From Malaya genurostris (Eukaryota > Arthropoda > Insecta > Diptera > Culicidae), in NCBI RefSeq assembly GCF_030247185.1, contig NC_080571.1:9776501-9840500 (forward strand): a DNA stretch of 64,000 nt, written 5' to 3'. The position numbers were made by a program, and so were the translations under genes. Positions 1 to 11,018 of this stretch are shown one piece after another. The notes below the pieces were generated by a model. That model worked only from the letters and a program-made list of their open reading frames with translations, did not search any database and was not told the origin of the DNA. Position 1 is the first letter of the stretch. Every line of letters begins with the position of its first letter.

Positions 1-532
1 TTATTTATACAACATGAACACTATTTTGCAGTGAACTCACATTTTTAAACGTATGATGAACAATTTCCTCGGTTAGGAGCTGTGCGGTGTTCGCTCGCCC
101 CTAGTTGAAGAGTTTCATTTTCAACATGTTCTTTACCAACCGAGGGACCGCTTTATGTGAATAAAAAGGCTACCGTTTGACAACTAGATGTCGCAACATA
201 TTCGAACTGTTACAAAATTCAAAATCGATTAGAATTGCAAGAGTTCATAAAAAATTAAACGAGAGACTCAATTTAAACACATACACACTTACTCACATAC
301 AAATGGGCTTGGCCAAAAGAGCAAATCTGTTGGTGAATTCCATAAATTTAAGATTGATTTATTTTTAGAACTGAAGAAACGGAGAAATTGAGGTAATATT
401 ATTATAAAAACGTTTCGTGCGGTCAGTGTAAGTACTAGCGTTCGATGTTCGTGGCTTTATTTTGTAAGTAGAGTTGGCTTAGCTTCAGTAGACTTCCAAT
501 TAGATCCGCTAAGATTTAAGATCGATTTATAT
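1..532. other. AT-rich stretch, no recognised feature
   Basis: I see no gene-like reading frame, paired inverted repeat or known element in this stretch. Short open frames exist but have no recognisable domain. It ends at the TA target site of the first DD37E-type relic. Confidence 0.5.
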
Positions 533-534
533 TA

Positions 535-1219
535 AGAAGTGTATCAAAAATAAGCTATCCACTAATTTTTCTTTCAAATTATGATAAAAATTCAAATTAA
601 AAATTGATCCGTTATTGCACGAGGTTAAACTTGAGCGTAATGGAAAGGGTTTTTGAGTCCTCCTTTACATAAGTCTAATCGTCCTTCAAAACTTTGTTGC
701 TTCTGCGCTTCTTCTGTTCTACACTTTGTTTCGAGATTTTCTGCTTCTTGTAGGTCTTCAGGTGATTTCGCCTCTTGATACGCTGGATCATTCCGACACT
801 CGTTCCTGCTTTTTTGGCCAAATCACGTATTGCCATTGATTTGTTCTTCATGATGAGATATACCACTTTCTGGTCCAGTTTCGGGTTGGAAGAACCTGGT
901 TTTCTGCCTCTTCCTGGAAGCTCATCCAAAGAATAGTGTTCCCCAAACTTATTAAGAATGGTTTTAACACTGACATGATGAATTCCGAACCGCTTTGCCA
1001 ATTTTCGCATAGTAATACCCTTCTCACTTAGCCATGTGTCCAGAACCTTAATTTTCACTTCCTTTTCAATACGCGACATTTTGAAAACGCAAAAACAAGT
1101 AAACAAACGAAAGCTGACAGCCAAACGTACAGCATGCTGTGATCTGAGCATAGAAAACCATCACAAATACATGCGTACAACACAAATGTATGTGGATAGC
1201 TTATTTTCGATACACTCCT
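535..1219 (-). mobile_element. DD37E-type Tc1/mariner element, internally deleted copy 1
   Basis: The right end has the terminal sequence CGATACACTCCT followed by TA, and the left end has a slightly mutated inverted version (AGAAGTGTATC) preceded by TA, the standard target of this superfamily. The transposase lies on the minus strand. Compared with the copies near 2 and 63 kb, the catalytic half is missing: the 3' untranslated region joins directly to sequence just after the first catalytic aspartate motif. It is a non-autonomous deletion derivative. Confidence 0.85.
675..1079 (-). pseudogene. DD37E-type transposase, N-terminal DNA-binding part only
   Basis: The protein begins at the ATG at 1077-1079 (MSRIEKEVKIKVLDTW), the same start as in the other copies; an upstream in-frame ATG exists but lies in the subterminal repeat. 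The first about 55 residues hold a helix-turn-helix (MRKLAKRFGIHHVSVKTI), then a basic linker with GRGRKPGSS that resembles the GRPR linker of Tc1 transposases, then a second helix-turn-helix (IRDLAKKAGTSVGMIQRI). This bipartite paired-like domain binds the terminal repeats in this family. Two deletions follow: a short one after the basic KKR stretch and a large one that removes the DDE catalytic core. The product could at most bind transposon ends. Identification by motif is firm; any activity is inference. Confidence 0.85.
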
Positions 1220-1221
1220 TA

Positions 1222-1526
1222 ATTCTTGATCTAAACTCATTTTCAGAACTCAAGTTCCGAGTTTAAATCTAGAACTGAATTCTGAACTTGAAATCCGAAC
1301 CTGAATTTGGTTTAAAAATTTAACCCAGGTTTCGAGTTCTGAAACTGAGTTCAAGAAGCAAGCCAATGAAGTACATGAACTAAATAATGATTTAGAAGTT
1401 AAGTATAAAATTCTGGTACGGAATTCAAATCTAAAATTTTGTTCCAGAAAACAGATTTAGAATTCATATCTTTAGTTTTGCTCCAGACTTCTGAAGTTGA
1501 ACTCCTGAAGCAGAATTCTCTACACC
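1222..1526. repeat. GAATTC-rich degenerate dispersed repeat, copy 1
   Basis: The sequence cycles through variants of GAATTCTGAACTYGAATTCC and TCTAGATT. A second copy lies at about 10910-12090, where matching phrases occur in the same order but a MITE splits it. This copy is therefore the empty site for that MITE. No coding content. Confidence 0.6.
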
Positions 1527-1600
1527 AGTGGTTCTCAAACTTTTTCGGTCGAATACCCATTTCAAATATATTATTCGTTCTACTGCCCACCAAGTAGAAA
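1527..1600. mobile_element. possible hAT terminal fragment
   Basis: The motif CAGTGGTTCTCAAACTTTTT is the type of terminus seen in Buster-group hAT elements. I found no matching inverted end nearby, so this is either a solo end or coincidence. Confidence 0.4.
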
Positions 1601-1617
1601 AAAATTATGAAAATTCA

Positions 1618-2876
1618 GCGACAATCAACATTTTTGCAGTTCTGTTGTGCGCATATATTTGTAATGGTTTTTTACGTGTTGTGCGCATGTATTTGTAATG
1701 GTTTTTTATGCTCAGATCACAGCATGCTGTGCGTTTGGCTGTCAGCTTTCGTTTGTTTACTTGTTTGTGCGGTTGGAACTATGCGTTTTCAAAATGTCGC
1801 GTATTGAAAAGGAAGTGAAAATTAAGGTTCTGGACACATGGCCAAGTGAGCAAGGTATTACTATGCGAAAATTGGCGAAGCGGTTCGGAATTCATCATGT
1901 CAGTGTTAAAACCATCATTAATAAGTTTGGGGAACACTATTCTTTGGATGAGCTACCACGAAGAGGCAGGAAACCCGGTTCTTCCAACCCGAAACTGGAC
2001 CAGAAAGTGGTATATCTAATCACGAAGAACAAATCAATGGCAATACGTGATTTGGCCAAAAAAGCAGGAAGGAGTGTCGGAGTGATCCAGCGTATCAAGA
2101 GGCGAAATCACCTAAAGACCTACAAGAAGCAGAAAATCTCGAAACAAAGTGTAGAACAGAAGAAGCGCAGCAGCAACAAGGGCCCAGAAATTGTATTTGC
2201 GTCTTTGCAGTGTCCGGATGCATGCGTTTTGTTGGACGATGAGACTTATGTAAAAAAGCACTCCAGGTCCACAATACTGTCGTCCTTTGGGGAGGATGTG
2301 AGCAATGCTGACAGGTCGATTCAAGTGGAGAAATTTGGTTGAAAGGTACTGGTATGGCAAGAAATATGTTCCTGTGGTTTGAAGTCAACCATTTTTTACA
2401 CTACCGGAACTATAAATGCAGAAATCTATCGATCTGAGTGTTTCCAGAAGAGATTGCTGCCTTTATATAAGAAGCATAATACACCTTCACTGTTTTGGCC
2501 GGATTTAGCGTCGGCTCACTATGCCAAAACCACTCTCAATTGGCTTGCGGAAAAGGGGATAAATTTCGTTGAGAAAAATATCAATTCACCAAGCTTCGAC
2601 TCATCGAACGTTACTGAGCAGTCGTGAAAAGGGTCTTGAAGAAGACTGGTAAGGCACCTGGGAACATGCAGGAGTTCAAAAAAAAATTGGGCTCAAGCAT
2701 CTAAAAAATGCGATGCAACACTTGAAGAGCGTTCGATCAAAATTTCGAAAATTCGTGAAGGAATAACTTAAATTTCATCCGGTTTTCATTATGCTTAAGT
2801 TTAATCTCGTACAATAAAGGATCAGTTTTTAGTTTGAATAAAATATTGTTTTTTTATCATAAATTGAAAGAAAAAA
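1618..2876 (+). mobile_element. DD37E-type Tc1/mariner element, copy 2 (left end lost)
   Basis: The body matches the copies at 0.5, 53 and 63 kb, from the subterminal region with GCATGCTGTG to the 3' untranslated region. The left terminal repeat is not visible; instead a roughly 38-bp subterminal stretch is duplicated in tandem at about 1637-1715. The right end stops near 2876 without its terminal repeat, but an orphan terminal repeat of the correct orientation sits at 4477-4502. Confidence 0.8.
1794..2627 (+). pseudogene. DD37E-type transposase, broken
   Basis: The start is the ATG at 1794. The N-terminal two-HTH region is open (residues about 1-115). The first catalytic motif LLDDETYVK follows near 2232-2258. 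A short deletion after it and a stop at 2340-2342, where the other copies read an arginine codon, close the frame. The second half (2379-2627) keeps FWPDLASAHYAK with the second catalytic aspartate, but a 9-10 bp deletion shifts the frame before the final glutamate motif. Using copy 4 to supply that part, the spacing between the second aspartate and the glutamate is 37 residues, hence DD37E. The element cannot make an active enzyme. Confidence 0.85.
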
Positions 2877-2877
2877 C

Positions 2878-3344
2878 TACAAGGATCAGCCCCATGGGGT
2901 TGTTCGAGCCGTTGATGTGGAACAAGGCAACCAAAATTTCTAATGATCTACAATCAAAAAGTTCAATCAATCCGAACCAACACCGAACATCATTTGTCTT
3001 GATTTGCATTTGTTTTATGACCGACGAAATTACACCATTATCCCAAATGCATGCAATTATATCCTTGTACATACTTGCGATTTCGATAATTAAGCTTCTC
3101 TTCGCCAAGCTTGTGTTCAAGTTTTTTATGCAAGCAGTTTTTTTAGCGCTAAGTTTCTCTACCATTCTGCGATTTCGGTTGAAGCGATAAACTATTTTTC
3201 ATTATCAATCGAGTTCATCTAATATAAATTAGAAATTAATCTTAAGCACTCAAAATTTATCCAGGGGTAGTTGTCAATTTCTAATGGGGAAACGACATAA
3301 CATGGAATTCCGAGCTTGCATGACATAAGATCAGAGTATACCAA
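2878..3344. other. sequence between copy 2 body and family A element, nothing recognised
   Basis: AT-rich, with no supported gene. It may be part of a larger insertion that separated copy 2 from its right terminal repeat at 4477. Confidence 0.4.
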
Positions 3345-3348
3345 TTAA

Positions 3349-3991
3349 GGGCTGACGCAAGTGTGTTTTAGGGCGTTTTAAAGGGCTATTTTCACGCTTC
3401 AAATCTGATTTTCTCAGAAACGGTGACGAATATAAAAAAACCCAACAGACAATCTCTAAGAAATTTAGTTTAGAGTATTCTGTGAAAATTTCAGAATGAT
3501 TGTTTGACTTTAGCAATTGGGAAAGTCTTTTTTCTGAAGGAAGAGTTGCATAGCTGAAAACGGCAACTTTCAACTTGTTCATTGAAAATCTCGCCTTCAA
3601 AAGCATGGATCAAAAATCTATCTTGACAATGTCTAGATTATTTAGTTTAGATGCGATTAATGCATAAAATCATGTATGTTGTCGCGATGAAAATTAAGTG
3701 AAAGTTATTTTTGTGGAGGTAAGTCGATTTCTATGTCGGCGCCATTTTAGTTCCCTGGTAAAGTAACGAAACATGAGAGAGAAATAAAATCGGCTCATCA
3801 AGGCTGCCAAACAAGCGGTAGCTTTATTGGATTTTATGTGATGTAGTCAAACTTGTAACCGAAAATATCAAAACTTTATTGGCCACCCGGCCACATCGAG
3901 AGTCATTTTACACATTTACGAGAGAGCATGAAGAGAAATGTAATACGCACAGCGAGCGACACGGTTTTACGCTAACAACTGGCATCAGCCC
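3349..3991. mobile_element. TTAA-flanked non-autonomous element, family A copy 1
   Basis: It is bounded by TTAA at 3345-3348 and 3992-3995, with terminal inverted repeats GGGCTGACGC and GCATCAGCCC. The 643-bp body matches 12197-12849 almost throughout and 17242-20275 in reverse orientation. There is no coding potential. TTAA targets are typical of piggyBac-type elements, but the termini do not look like canonical piggyBac ends, so the superfamily stays open. Confidence 0.75.
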
Positions 3992-3995
3992 TTAA

Positions 3996-4470
3996 AGCTT
4001 CAAATCGTTTTATGGCACGTTTTTGTCTTGCTGTCTAGCAACAACCTATCTCTAGCATGCTAGGAATAGGACTGAAACGTTAGCTTTAATTTCGCTTCTA
4101 TTTATAGATTCGCGTGCTTCCAACAGCTTCGCTTTTGCATCGATTGACCAATCAGAGCGATGCTCTCACTTTGATACATCGCTTACTCCTTCAAAACCGT
4201 CGACTATGGCAGGGAAATCCGGTATGCTGGAGATTTTTTGCAGACAAAATAGGACACTGCTAGCTATTAATCAACATTTCAATGATATACAATTCAAAAT
4301 ACATGGCTATGAACATTCAAATCAATACGTAGAAATATTCCCTATCAAATGATGAAATAATATTAATAATTGATACAAAACAGACTGAGCTGTAAGTGTT
4401 TAAAACCTGACCACATTTCTACGTGTAGTTTGTGATTTGCACCCCTAATAAAGATGTGTTCCACATCAAA
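3996..4470. other. no recognised gene or element
   Basis: AT-rich filler. The stretch 4395-4455 (TTTAAAACCTGA and following bases) loosely resembles 9060-9135, which suggests a shared old repeat. Confidence 0.35.
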
Positions 4471-4476
4471 AAATAT

Positions 4477-4502
4477 GGATAGCTTATTTTCGATACACTC
4501 CT
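4477..4502. repeat. orphan DD37E terminal inverted repeat
   Basis: This carries the complete right-end terminal sequence ending in CGATACACTCCT and followed by TA at 4503-4504. It probably belongs to copy 2, whose body stops near 2876. Confidence 0.7.
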
Positions 4503-4505
4503 TAT

Positions 4506-6913
4506 GTCCCCGAATATTATTTCTGAAACTGATTTTAGGTAGTGCGCAGTGGTAAAATACACACCAAATTTCTCTCTGGATGTTCAGTAATTATTTTTAC
4601 GGTTATAACTGCAAAACATTATTTTCACTGGATGATCTGTAAAATTGATCCAATTAACAGTCATCTGTCAATGAACTACCGGATTTTGGTGAGTTCTATA
4701 AAAAAACATAACTAAATATTCTCCTTAGTTCTACTGACATGATTTGTTAAGTCATTACTTTCTTCCCAATTTAGCTTTCGAAGATAATGTAAATGCAGGT
4801 AACTGGGACTCGGAAAAAGAACAGTTCATCGGTGTGAGTTTTGAGTTTCCAAACACTTTTGAAATCATTACTTTTCGACGTCAACAGATACTGAAGGATA
4901 ATCAAATAGGCGAAACAGTTCTGATTTAAAAAGTTGCTCGTCTTCAACGTTACTTCTTTTATGCTGCTGGATCTTTTTCCTGCAAACAACAGGACTCATT
5001 CCAAGTGTCACAAAATTTGAATATTTGTTTTCCAATAATAAATCAAAATACCAATTCATAACTTCGTCATAGAAATGTTTCAGTAACGTGATGACACGTG
5101 AAGTCGCCGAATAAACCCAAGCATTTTTACCACAGTGAACTTGACAGATAAAACCAACAGAATGACAGGAAAACAACCGACAAAAATTAAATTATCATCG
5201 GTACCTTAGTTCCTCAGTATCATACCCCTTTATTTGTCCATTTCAACTTTCTCGTTTAAATGCAAAGAAAGGACTTCAATAATACAACAACAACAACAAA
5301 AAGGTCCGTTTTCTCAGATGTTACTAGCAGTGTCATTTTTCACACCAAATCCCACCGATCCGTCGCTCGAGTGTCAATCCCCATTCTCCCACTCTTCTTT
5401 TTTCGGCAGCGGTGAATCGTCACATTGGCCTTGCCGTCGGCACTTTCTTGACCGGAAAGATTTCAGTCTGGTAGGTAGGTATCAGCGTTTCTTCGTCGCA
5501 GACGGCTAAACACTTCACCAGTCCACCCAGCCACGATTACGACTGAAGACCCAAAAACCGGCGGAGGGCCAGCCAAAGATAATAAACGTTCCGGTCACGT
5601 TGTTTATGCTGTTGTTGATTTATTTTTCATTCGTTAGCACCGTTTTGCTCTCTACTCCCCGATGAAGCCCGGGCGGGAACAGAACACAGATGAAGATTTC
5701 CACGAAACTCCCGGTTTAGGAACAGACAGTTGGATTTTGCGACAAATTGCTTTATCACGGTGGGGAAGCTCGATCCGCGTACCGATGGTAAAATGGGGGG
5801 TAGACAACCTGTTTCTATGGTCATCAAACTTGCCTTGCCACGGTAGTTCTAGTGCGAAATTGAATTTGGCGAGGGTCGATTGGATGAATTACTGTACATT
5901 CAGACGAAAAATTACGACATCCAAACAGTAGGAATCATTTTATATGTCCTCTCATCTTAAGCAAGTTTTACTTCTAGTTGTCCAATTGCATGAAACTGCA
6001 ATAAAACTGATCAAAGCGACTGTTTTTATTAGTTTTCTATTTTACTACTATTTATCCCACGCAGAAACGAGAAATGTCAATAGACCCGGCAATACCACCG
6101 TCAGAACAAATTACGTTTTCCATCTCTTCCAATGATGATGGCCAATGATTCAAAAGAAAGTTATTTTCCCAAAGGCTTGTAAAAAAAACGGCTACGAAGA
6201 AAGTGCCCATCCGAAGCGAGTTGCTCTCTTTCCCAGCTCTTCCAGTTATTTGCTTCGCTTTCTTCCTGTTATTTTTTTGTGGTAATACTTCAAAAGATTT
6301 CCCACGATTCACCACCGGACCCAGCATTTAACGTAACGAGACCACAGGCGGACCGGAATCATCTGACACAGCGAAAAGCGAACAAGGCAGATTCGGGAAG
6401 CGGAAGAACATCTCTGTGCTCCTTAGGATTTTTTTCCCTCGGCCGCCGGATCGCTTTTCCAATTTTCGATTGAGCGGAAAAAGGAAAGTGCTTCAAAGTG
6501 CATACACAGTCATATTCACAATAGAACTAACGTGACCAAGACGCTTATTATCAGTTCGTGCTACACCATTGCGGTCATGTGAAAAACTTTCCTAGCCACG
6601 CAGCAAATAGATTCTACTGAGAAAGTTATTAATGTCCGTTTTCCTAAACCGTTGTAGGAAGTCCCAATGAGGCATGGAATTGACGATCAAGAGAAAGCAA
6701 TGTCGGCGAGAACATGCTTTGCATTAGTATCGCGAAAAAAATAGCAATAACTTCAGAATTTCTACAATTTTTTCCAATTATCCGAATAAGAATTTAAGAA
6801 AAGAAAATATTCCACACGTTTCCCGTGATGAAGCATCTGTCAACTTGCAGGTAAATGAGGAACAATCCATTAGATTTTTTATTGTGACGTCACAAATGAA
6901 CAAGAATTCATCC
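4506..6913. other. probable unique sequence, no supported gene
   Basis: The segment 5230-5930 has less AT bias than its surroundings and several short frames (for example 91 residues at 5234-5509), but I recognise no domain or repeat in it. It could be untranslated exon, intron or enhancer sequence of a host gene; nothing in the sequence decides this. Confidence 0.35.
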
Positions 6914-7148
6914 TTGACAGTTCAGCGGTACTGTTTACAAACAAGTTTAAACAAAATCGAGAAACACATCTGAAACAATCATCTTTACACTTCACAATTA
7001 GCCACTTTTATTCAATAAATCTCTGAAACGAATCGTTAACAAATGTTTTGAAATTCTATTTAGGCGATATGGACCGTGAATGGTCTCATCCGTTTGTCAA
7101 CAGACAAACAAAAAAATCTGTTTTCAAACAGTACCGCTGAACTGTCAA
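6914..7148. mobile_element. MITE-like inverted-repeat element
   Basis: The ends TTGACAGTTCAGCGGTACTG and the reverse complement form nearly perfect arms of about 27 bp, 180 bp apart. I cannot define a convincing target duplication. No coding content. Confidence 0.55.
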
Positions 7149-8009
7149 AATGTTTTCATCCGATTGAGGTTAGCAGTGACAGTAAAAAACCTAATTAGTA
7201 ATTCTTTTACCAGACCAGAACGAATATTCACTATACTGTCCTTACATAAACACCTGTCAGATATTGTGTTTGGAGAAATAGGGGGATGTGTAATGTTAGA
7301 GACATAACTGGAGAACGTGAATACGAATAAAACTGTCACACTTTCGAATATACGAATAAACATTCGTATTAGTAGATTGGTTGGGTTAATTTTGTAACTT
7401 TTACGGTTTCGCTTCCGGTATGTAACGGTGTTTCTCTACATACTTTATGTCCAGGGCCGGTGAAACATGTTAAACCCGGGTGGGTAATTTTTCATACTGC
7501 GGAGAACGACACACTATTTCGAAGTATTCCTCTATTCTAATGGAAATGATATTTATCCCTAAAATGCGCAGTCATTTTTTTAAAATAGAATATTGATTCT
7601 AAAAAACTTTTCATGAAACGCGTAAATTAGAAGTTTGAAGAGTTTTCGGTACTAAGTTTTAAAATAAAATTTCGCATCTAAGGTTTAATCTGGTTTCAAA
7701 ATCACTGCCAATATTTGTTTTCAATTCAAAGTACCAACCTTCAAAGAACATTTAACATCAATAGCACTACGAACACCGAATCTAATTCATTTATAAACAA
7801 TAGAAATAACGAATTCCGTGTGTCGTGTGTTGCTGAAACATTGCTTTTCAAAGGGAAAAAACGCGCAAGCCCAGCTATAGCTTGAGAAATGCTTTCCCCA
7901 CTAGGATATATAAAAAATGAAGGTTTGTGGTATTCTGATTTTGAACGTGGCTAAATGAAGCAGTCAACCGGAAAAAATTAAGCAAGTTTTGATAATCGTG
8001 ATGTATGAA

Positions 8010-8700
8010 CGCAAAATCAAAGTTCGTGAGATTAGATATGCTGAGATCGTTAGCACATGAACTGGAAGTTCTTTTACGATCTTGTATGAAAATCTGAGCA
8101 TAAAAAAATCGTCACCAAACGGATCTCGAACACGGCCGCTCATAATCAACAAAAGTCTGCCGCAATAAAATATAATGCGTTGGTATGGAACAGTGGACGA
8201 AACATGGATCCACTATTTTTATCCGGAGTCATACCAGCATTCAGACTGGGAAAGCCATCTGAAAACGTAAAAGGTAGCTGGAACAATCATAGCATAAGTT
8301 TTTTAGATGTTCGAGGTATAATTAACATCGACTATCTTGAACAGGAAAGTACCATCAAAAGTGATTCACCGTTAACCAAGACAATGCACCGTGCCATAAG
8401 TCAATGAAAACAATGACAAAATTAAACGAATTGGGCTGCGATCTATTTCCTCATCCACCTTGTTCAAAATTACCTAGCCCCAGCGATTGCTTGTCATTTG
8501 CGGATTAAAGAAAGACACGCCAGCGAAAAATTTTTGGCTCGAATAAAACAGTCATCGCCGCAAAGGAAGCCGATGTTTAGACCAGTGGCAAAGGATGGTA
8601 TTGAAAAATTATGAAAAGAGCTAGAACGATTATATGTCATTTGAAGATGATAATGTTGATGAATAAAAAATATGCCTGCACACGAAATTATTTTTTTCTG
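8010..8700 (+). pseudogene. mariner (DD34D) transposase relic
   Basis: Fragments in shifting frames spell a mariner transposase. About 8021-8110 matches the second HTH region with FTILYENLSIKK, a motif typical of mariner. TVDETWIHYF near 8183-8215 is the first catalytic aspartate block. QDNAPCHKSMKTM near 8375-8415 is the second. SPSDCLSFAD near 8480-8505 is the third. The gap between the second and third aspartates is 34 residues, which defines mariner sensu stricto. Frameshifts and in-frame stops are numerous, so the copy is old. It lies wholly inside the hAT-flanked segment. No terminal repeats of its own were identified. Confidence 0.8.
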
Positions 8701-9147
8701 ATTAGTTCCTGGACTGTTTGAACGATGTGTTAGCAACTTTTACTTCTTCTCTGAGCCCACAGAGTTCAAGTTTATTCGATACAGAATCTTGGTTTGTATG
8801 AGTGATTTTCTTAGAAGCGAAAACACTCATTGAAAAGCAGAAATTTAATGGAAACCGTGAACTTGTATGTATTTGTTGGAAGAAACCATGACAAAGATTT
8901 TCGTTACTAACTGAAATTTCGATCACCAATTATCTGGAATATGATTTTATAAAAATAATAAATGATTTTATAGATATAGATTCATCTACTCCAATCGAAG
9001 TGTAGAAATATTTTTATGCAGTTTATGTAATGATATGGAAAATTAATTAAAAATGATTGAGATATAGATGTTTAAAACCTGAGCACTGTTTGTACGGTTC
9101 TCAGTATTTTGAATTTGCACACCGGTATAGAAAGCAAAAACGTAGTC

Positions 9148-9717
9148 ATCCGCCCGATTCTCTCGATCTCTGTCCCTGTCTACCATCTTTATTGGAACTA
9201 ACAAGATCTTTGTTTTTTGTCACTAACTCTTTCGTCCTCCTTTCCCCCGTCTCTTCACCATCTCGATGGAAACTAATTAGATCTCTGTCGTATTGAGACA
9301 TGCTGTTCCCATATCTCCTTTTTACCTCGTTTTCCACAATATTTACTTCTCTTTCATTCTCTTCAGAAACATCACCATCACCGACAACGGAGAACCGCTC
9401 CAGTCGATGACCAGGCTGCGGGCCACCCACCGAGTCTTTGTTGCCTGATGATTTTTCCCGCGGACCCACACGGACTGAATGATGCGGCCAACATAGATAT
9501 TTACCAACGCAATCTGGAAGACTCTCATGTTATATTCAATTCACCGGCCACTGCTGATCGCCACCAGAAAGTTCGAGAAAGTTTTCGAGAATCTCGATAC
9601 GACATTACCTAATGATACTAGTTTTAAGTTAGTCGTTAATTAAGATTAGAAAATACCCTTGGCATCTTAGAGCTTAAGCAGTGTGCCTTAAAATTATATT
9701 ATATTATTGAATAAAAA
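9148..9717 (+). mobile_element. 5'-truncated LINE tail (3' UTR) with target duplication
   Basis: This matches the 3' untranslated region of the LINE at 30565-33855 from CCGCCCGATTCTC to the terminal TTGAATAAAAAAAA. It is flanked by direct repeats AAAACGTAGTC at 9137-9147 and 9718-9728. That is a classical target-primed reverse-transcription product. A second copy with the same 3' flank is at 59421-59657 on the minus strand. Confidence 0.85.
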
Positions 9718-9760
9718 AAAACGTAGTCCTACGTCAAAAGATTTTGAGTGATTTTCTTCA

Positions 9761-10158
9761 TGTGAAGATATAGAAGGTGAGATGTGACAAGGTTCATTAC
9801 ATCATGCAGAAATCTTTTAGTAACTTAACTTTCACTTTTTACAAGAGGAGTCGACCTTAAACATCTGCCGGAAAATTCCAATGAAGTTCTTCTACTATTT
9901 ACTATTACGGCAAAGCTACCAAAAGTTGTTACTTTCTACTTGCTACTGTATTCTTCTTTTGCCGGTTCGGAATGTAAAGTGTAAAAGACCTTTATCGGTA
10001 TTTTCCGGTATCTCAGAGACTCGAGTGATTCGCATTGATGAGATGCTTAAGCTCGGCTCCTTTGCTGGAAGGGAAAAGTTAAGTTACTAAAAGATAGAAA
10101 TCTGCCTGCTCAAATGACCCTTGTCACGTCTCACCTTTCTGCGGTATATCTTCACATC
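9761..10158. repeat. inverted repeat element inside the hAT element
   Basis: Arms 9761-9830 and 10077-10158 are inverted copies containing AGTTACTAAAAGAT and TATATCTTCACAT. One arm also occurs at about 59310-59400, next to the same LINE tail. It is probably a MITE in which the LINE tail inserted and which then moved or was copied. Confidence 0.6.
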
Positions 10159-10368
10159 CTAGCTCTACCTTGAGAACTAGCATTCTATAATTTTGATTTT
10201 ATTTATTATTCCGAATTACAATGAAAATATTCTTATTATTATGAATAATGCTAATATTTCCATTGTTTTTTGTTCGAAATTTCAGGTGGGTAATTACCCA
10301 CCTTTGGAATTTTCGGGTGGGTAGTGCTACCCACCGTACCCACCTCTTTTACCGGCCCCGTTTATGTC

Positions 10369-10909
10369 TTATTAGAGACAAGCATTTTATACCACACAAA
10401 TATCACTGAACAAATGAGAGTAAAACAATACAACAAACAATGGTATTGTTGTTTTCTTTTTGTAGGTTTACAAACTCTGCGAAGAAAAACTTTGCACAGT
10501 TTTTTTGGGAATATCGTAATGATTTTTTTGGGAATATTGTAACCGATTTGTGAAATTTTCCCGATATTTACAACCGTCGAGTACTGCTTGTCATCATTTA
10601 TTTATCTACAACGAAAGACATCATATTAACAAGATATCCAGCTCTCACATTTCCCAAACAAATCATTGGCAACATCCTTTTTTGCGAGCATGACGCCCTC
10701 AGGTGAGTCCGCATCGAATCTCGTACATAGAAGTAGGGGAGATAAATGTCAAATTCATGCGCACCGAAGTAGCAGCACATGTCGGATGTAATGACGTTGC
10801 TAAAGTGAAGGTTGATTTTGCTATAATCTGGCAGGGTCTGCTACAACAGAACCTGAATTTTTGACATTCAGGAACTGGAACTAATTTAATTATTAAATTC
10901 CGCACCTGG
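10369..10909. other. no recognised feature
   Basis: AT-rich sequence with short frames only; no domains or inverted repeats noted. Confidence 0.4.
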
Positions 10910-11018
10910 GACTGGCTTCGAGTTCAGTTGCGAGAATCAGGTTTGGAACTTTGATCTAGAATTTAGATTCATGAATTTAGCTTTACAATTCTGGATCTAA
11001 ACTCATTTTCAGAACCCC

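Larger units (their letters stand above)
7452..10360. mobile_element. hAT-type element with nested insertions
   Basis: Perfect 8-bp direct repeats TTTATGTC at 7444-7451 and 10361-10368 flank terminal inverted repeats CAGGGCCGGTGAAA and its counterpart TTTTACCGGCCCCG. An 8-bp target duplication plus a CAGGG terminus is the hAT signature. A subterminal GTGGGTA motif occurs near both ends. I find no hAT transposase; the interior holds a dead mariner, a LINE tail and an inverted repeat, so this is a non-autonomous composite. Confidence 0.8.
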
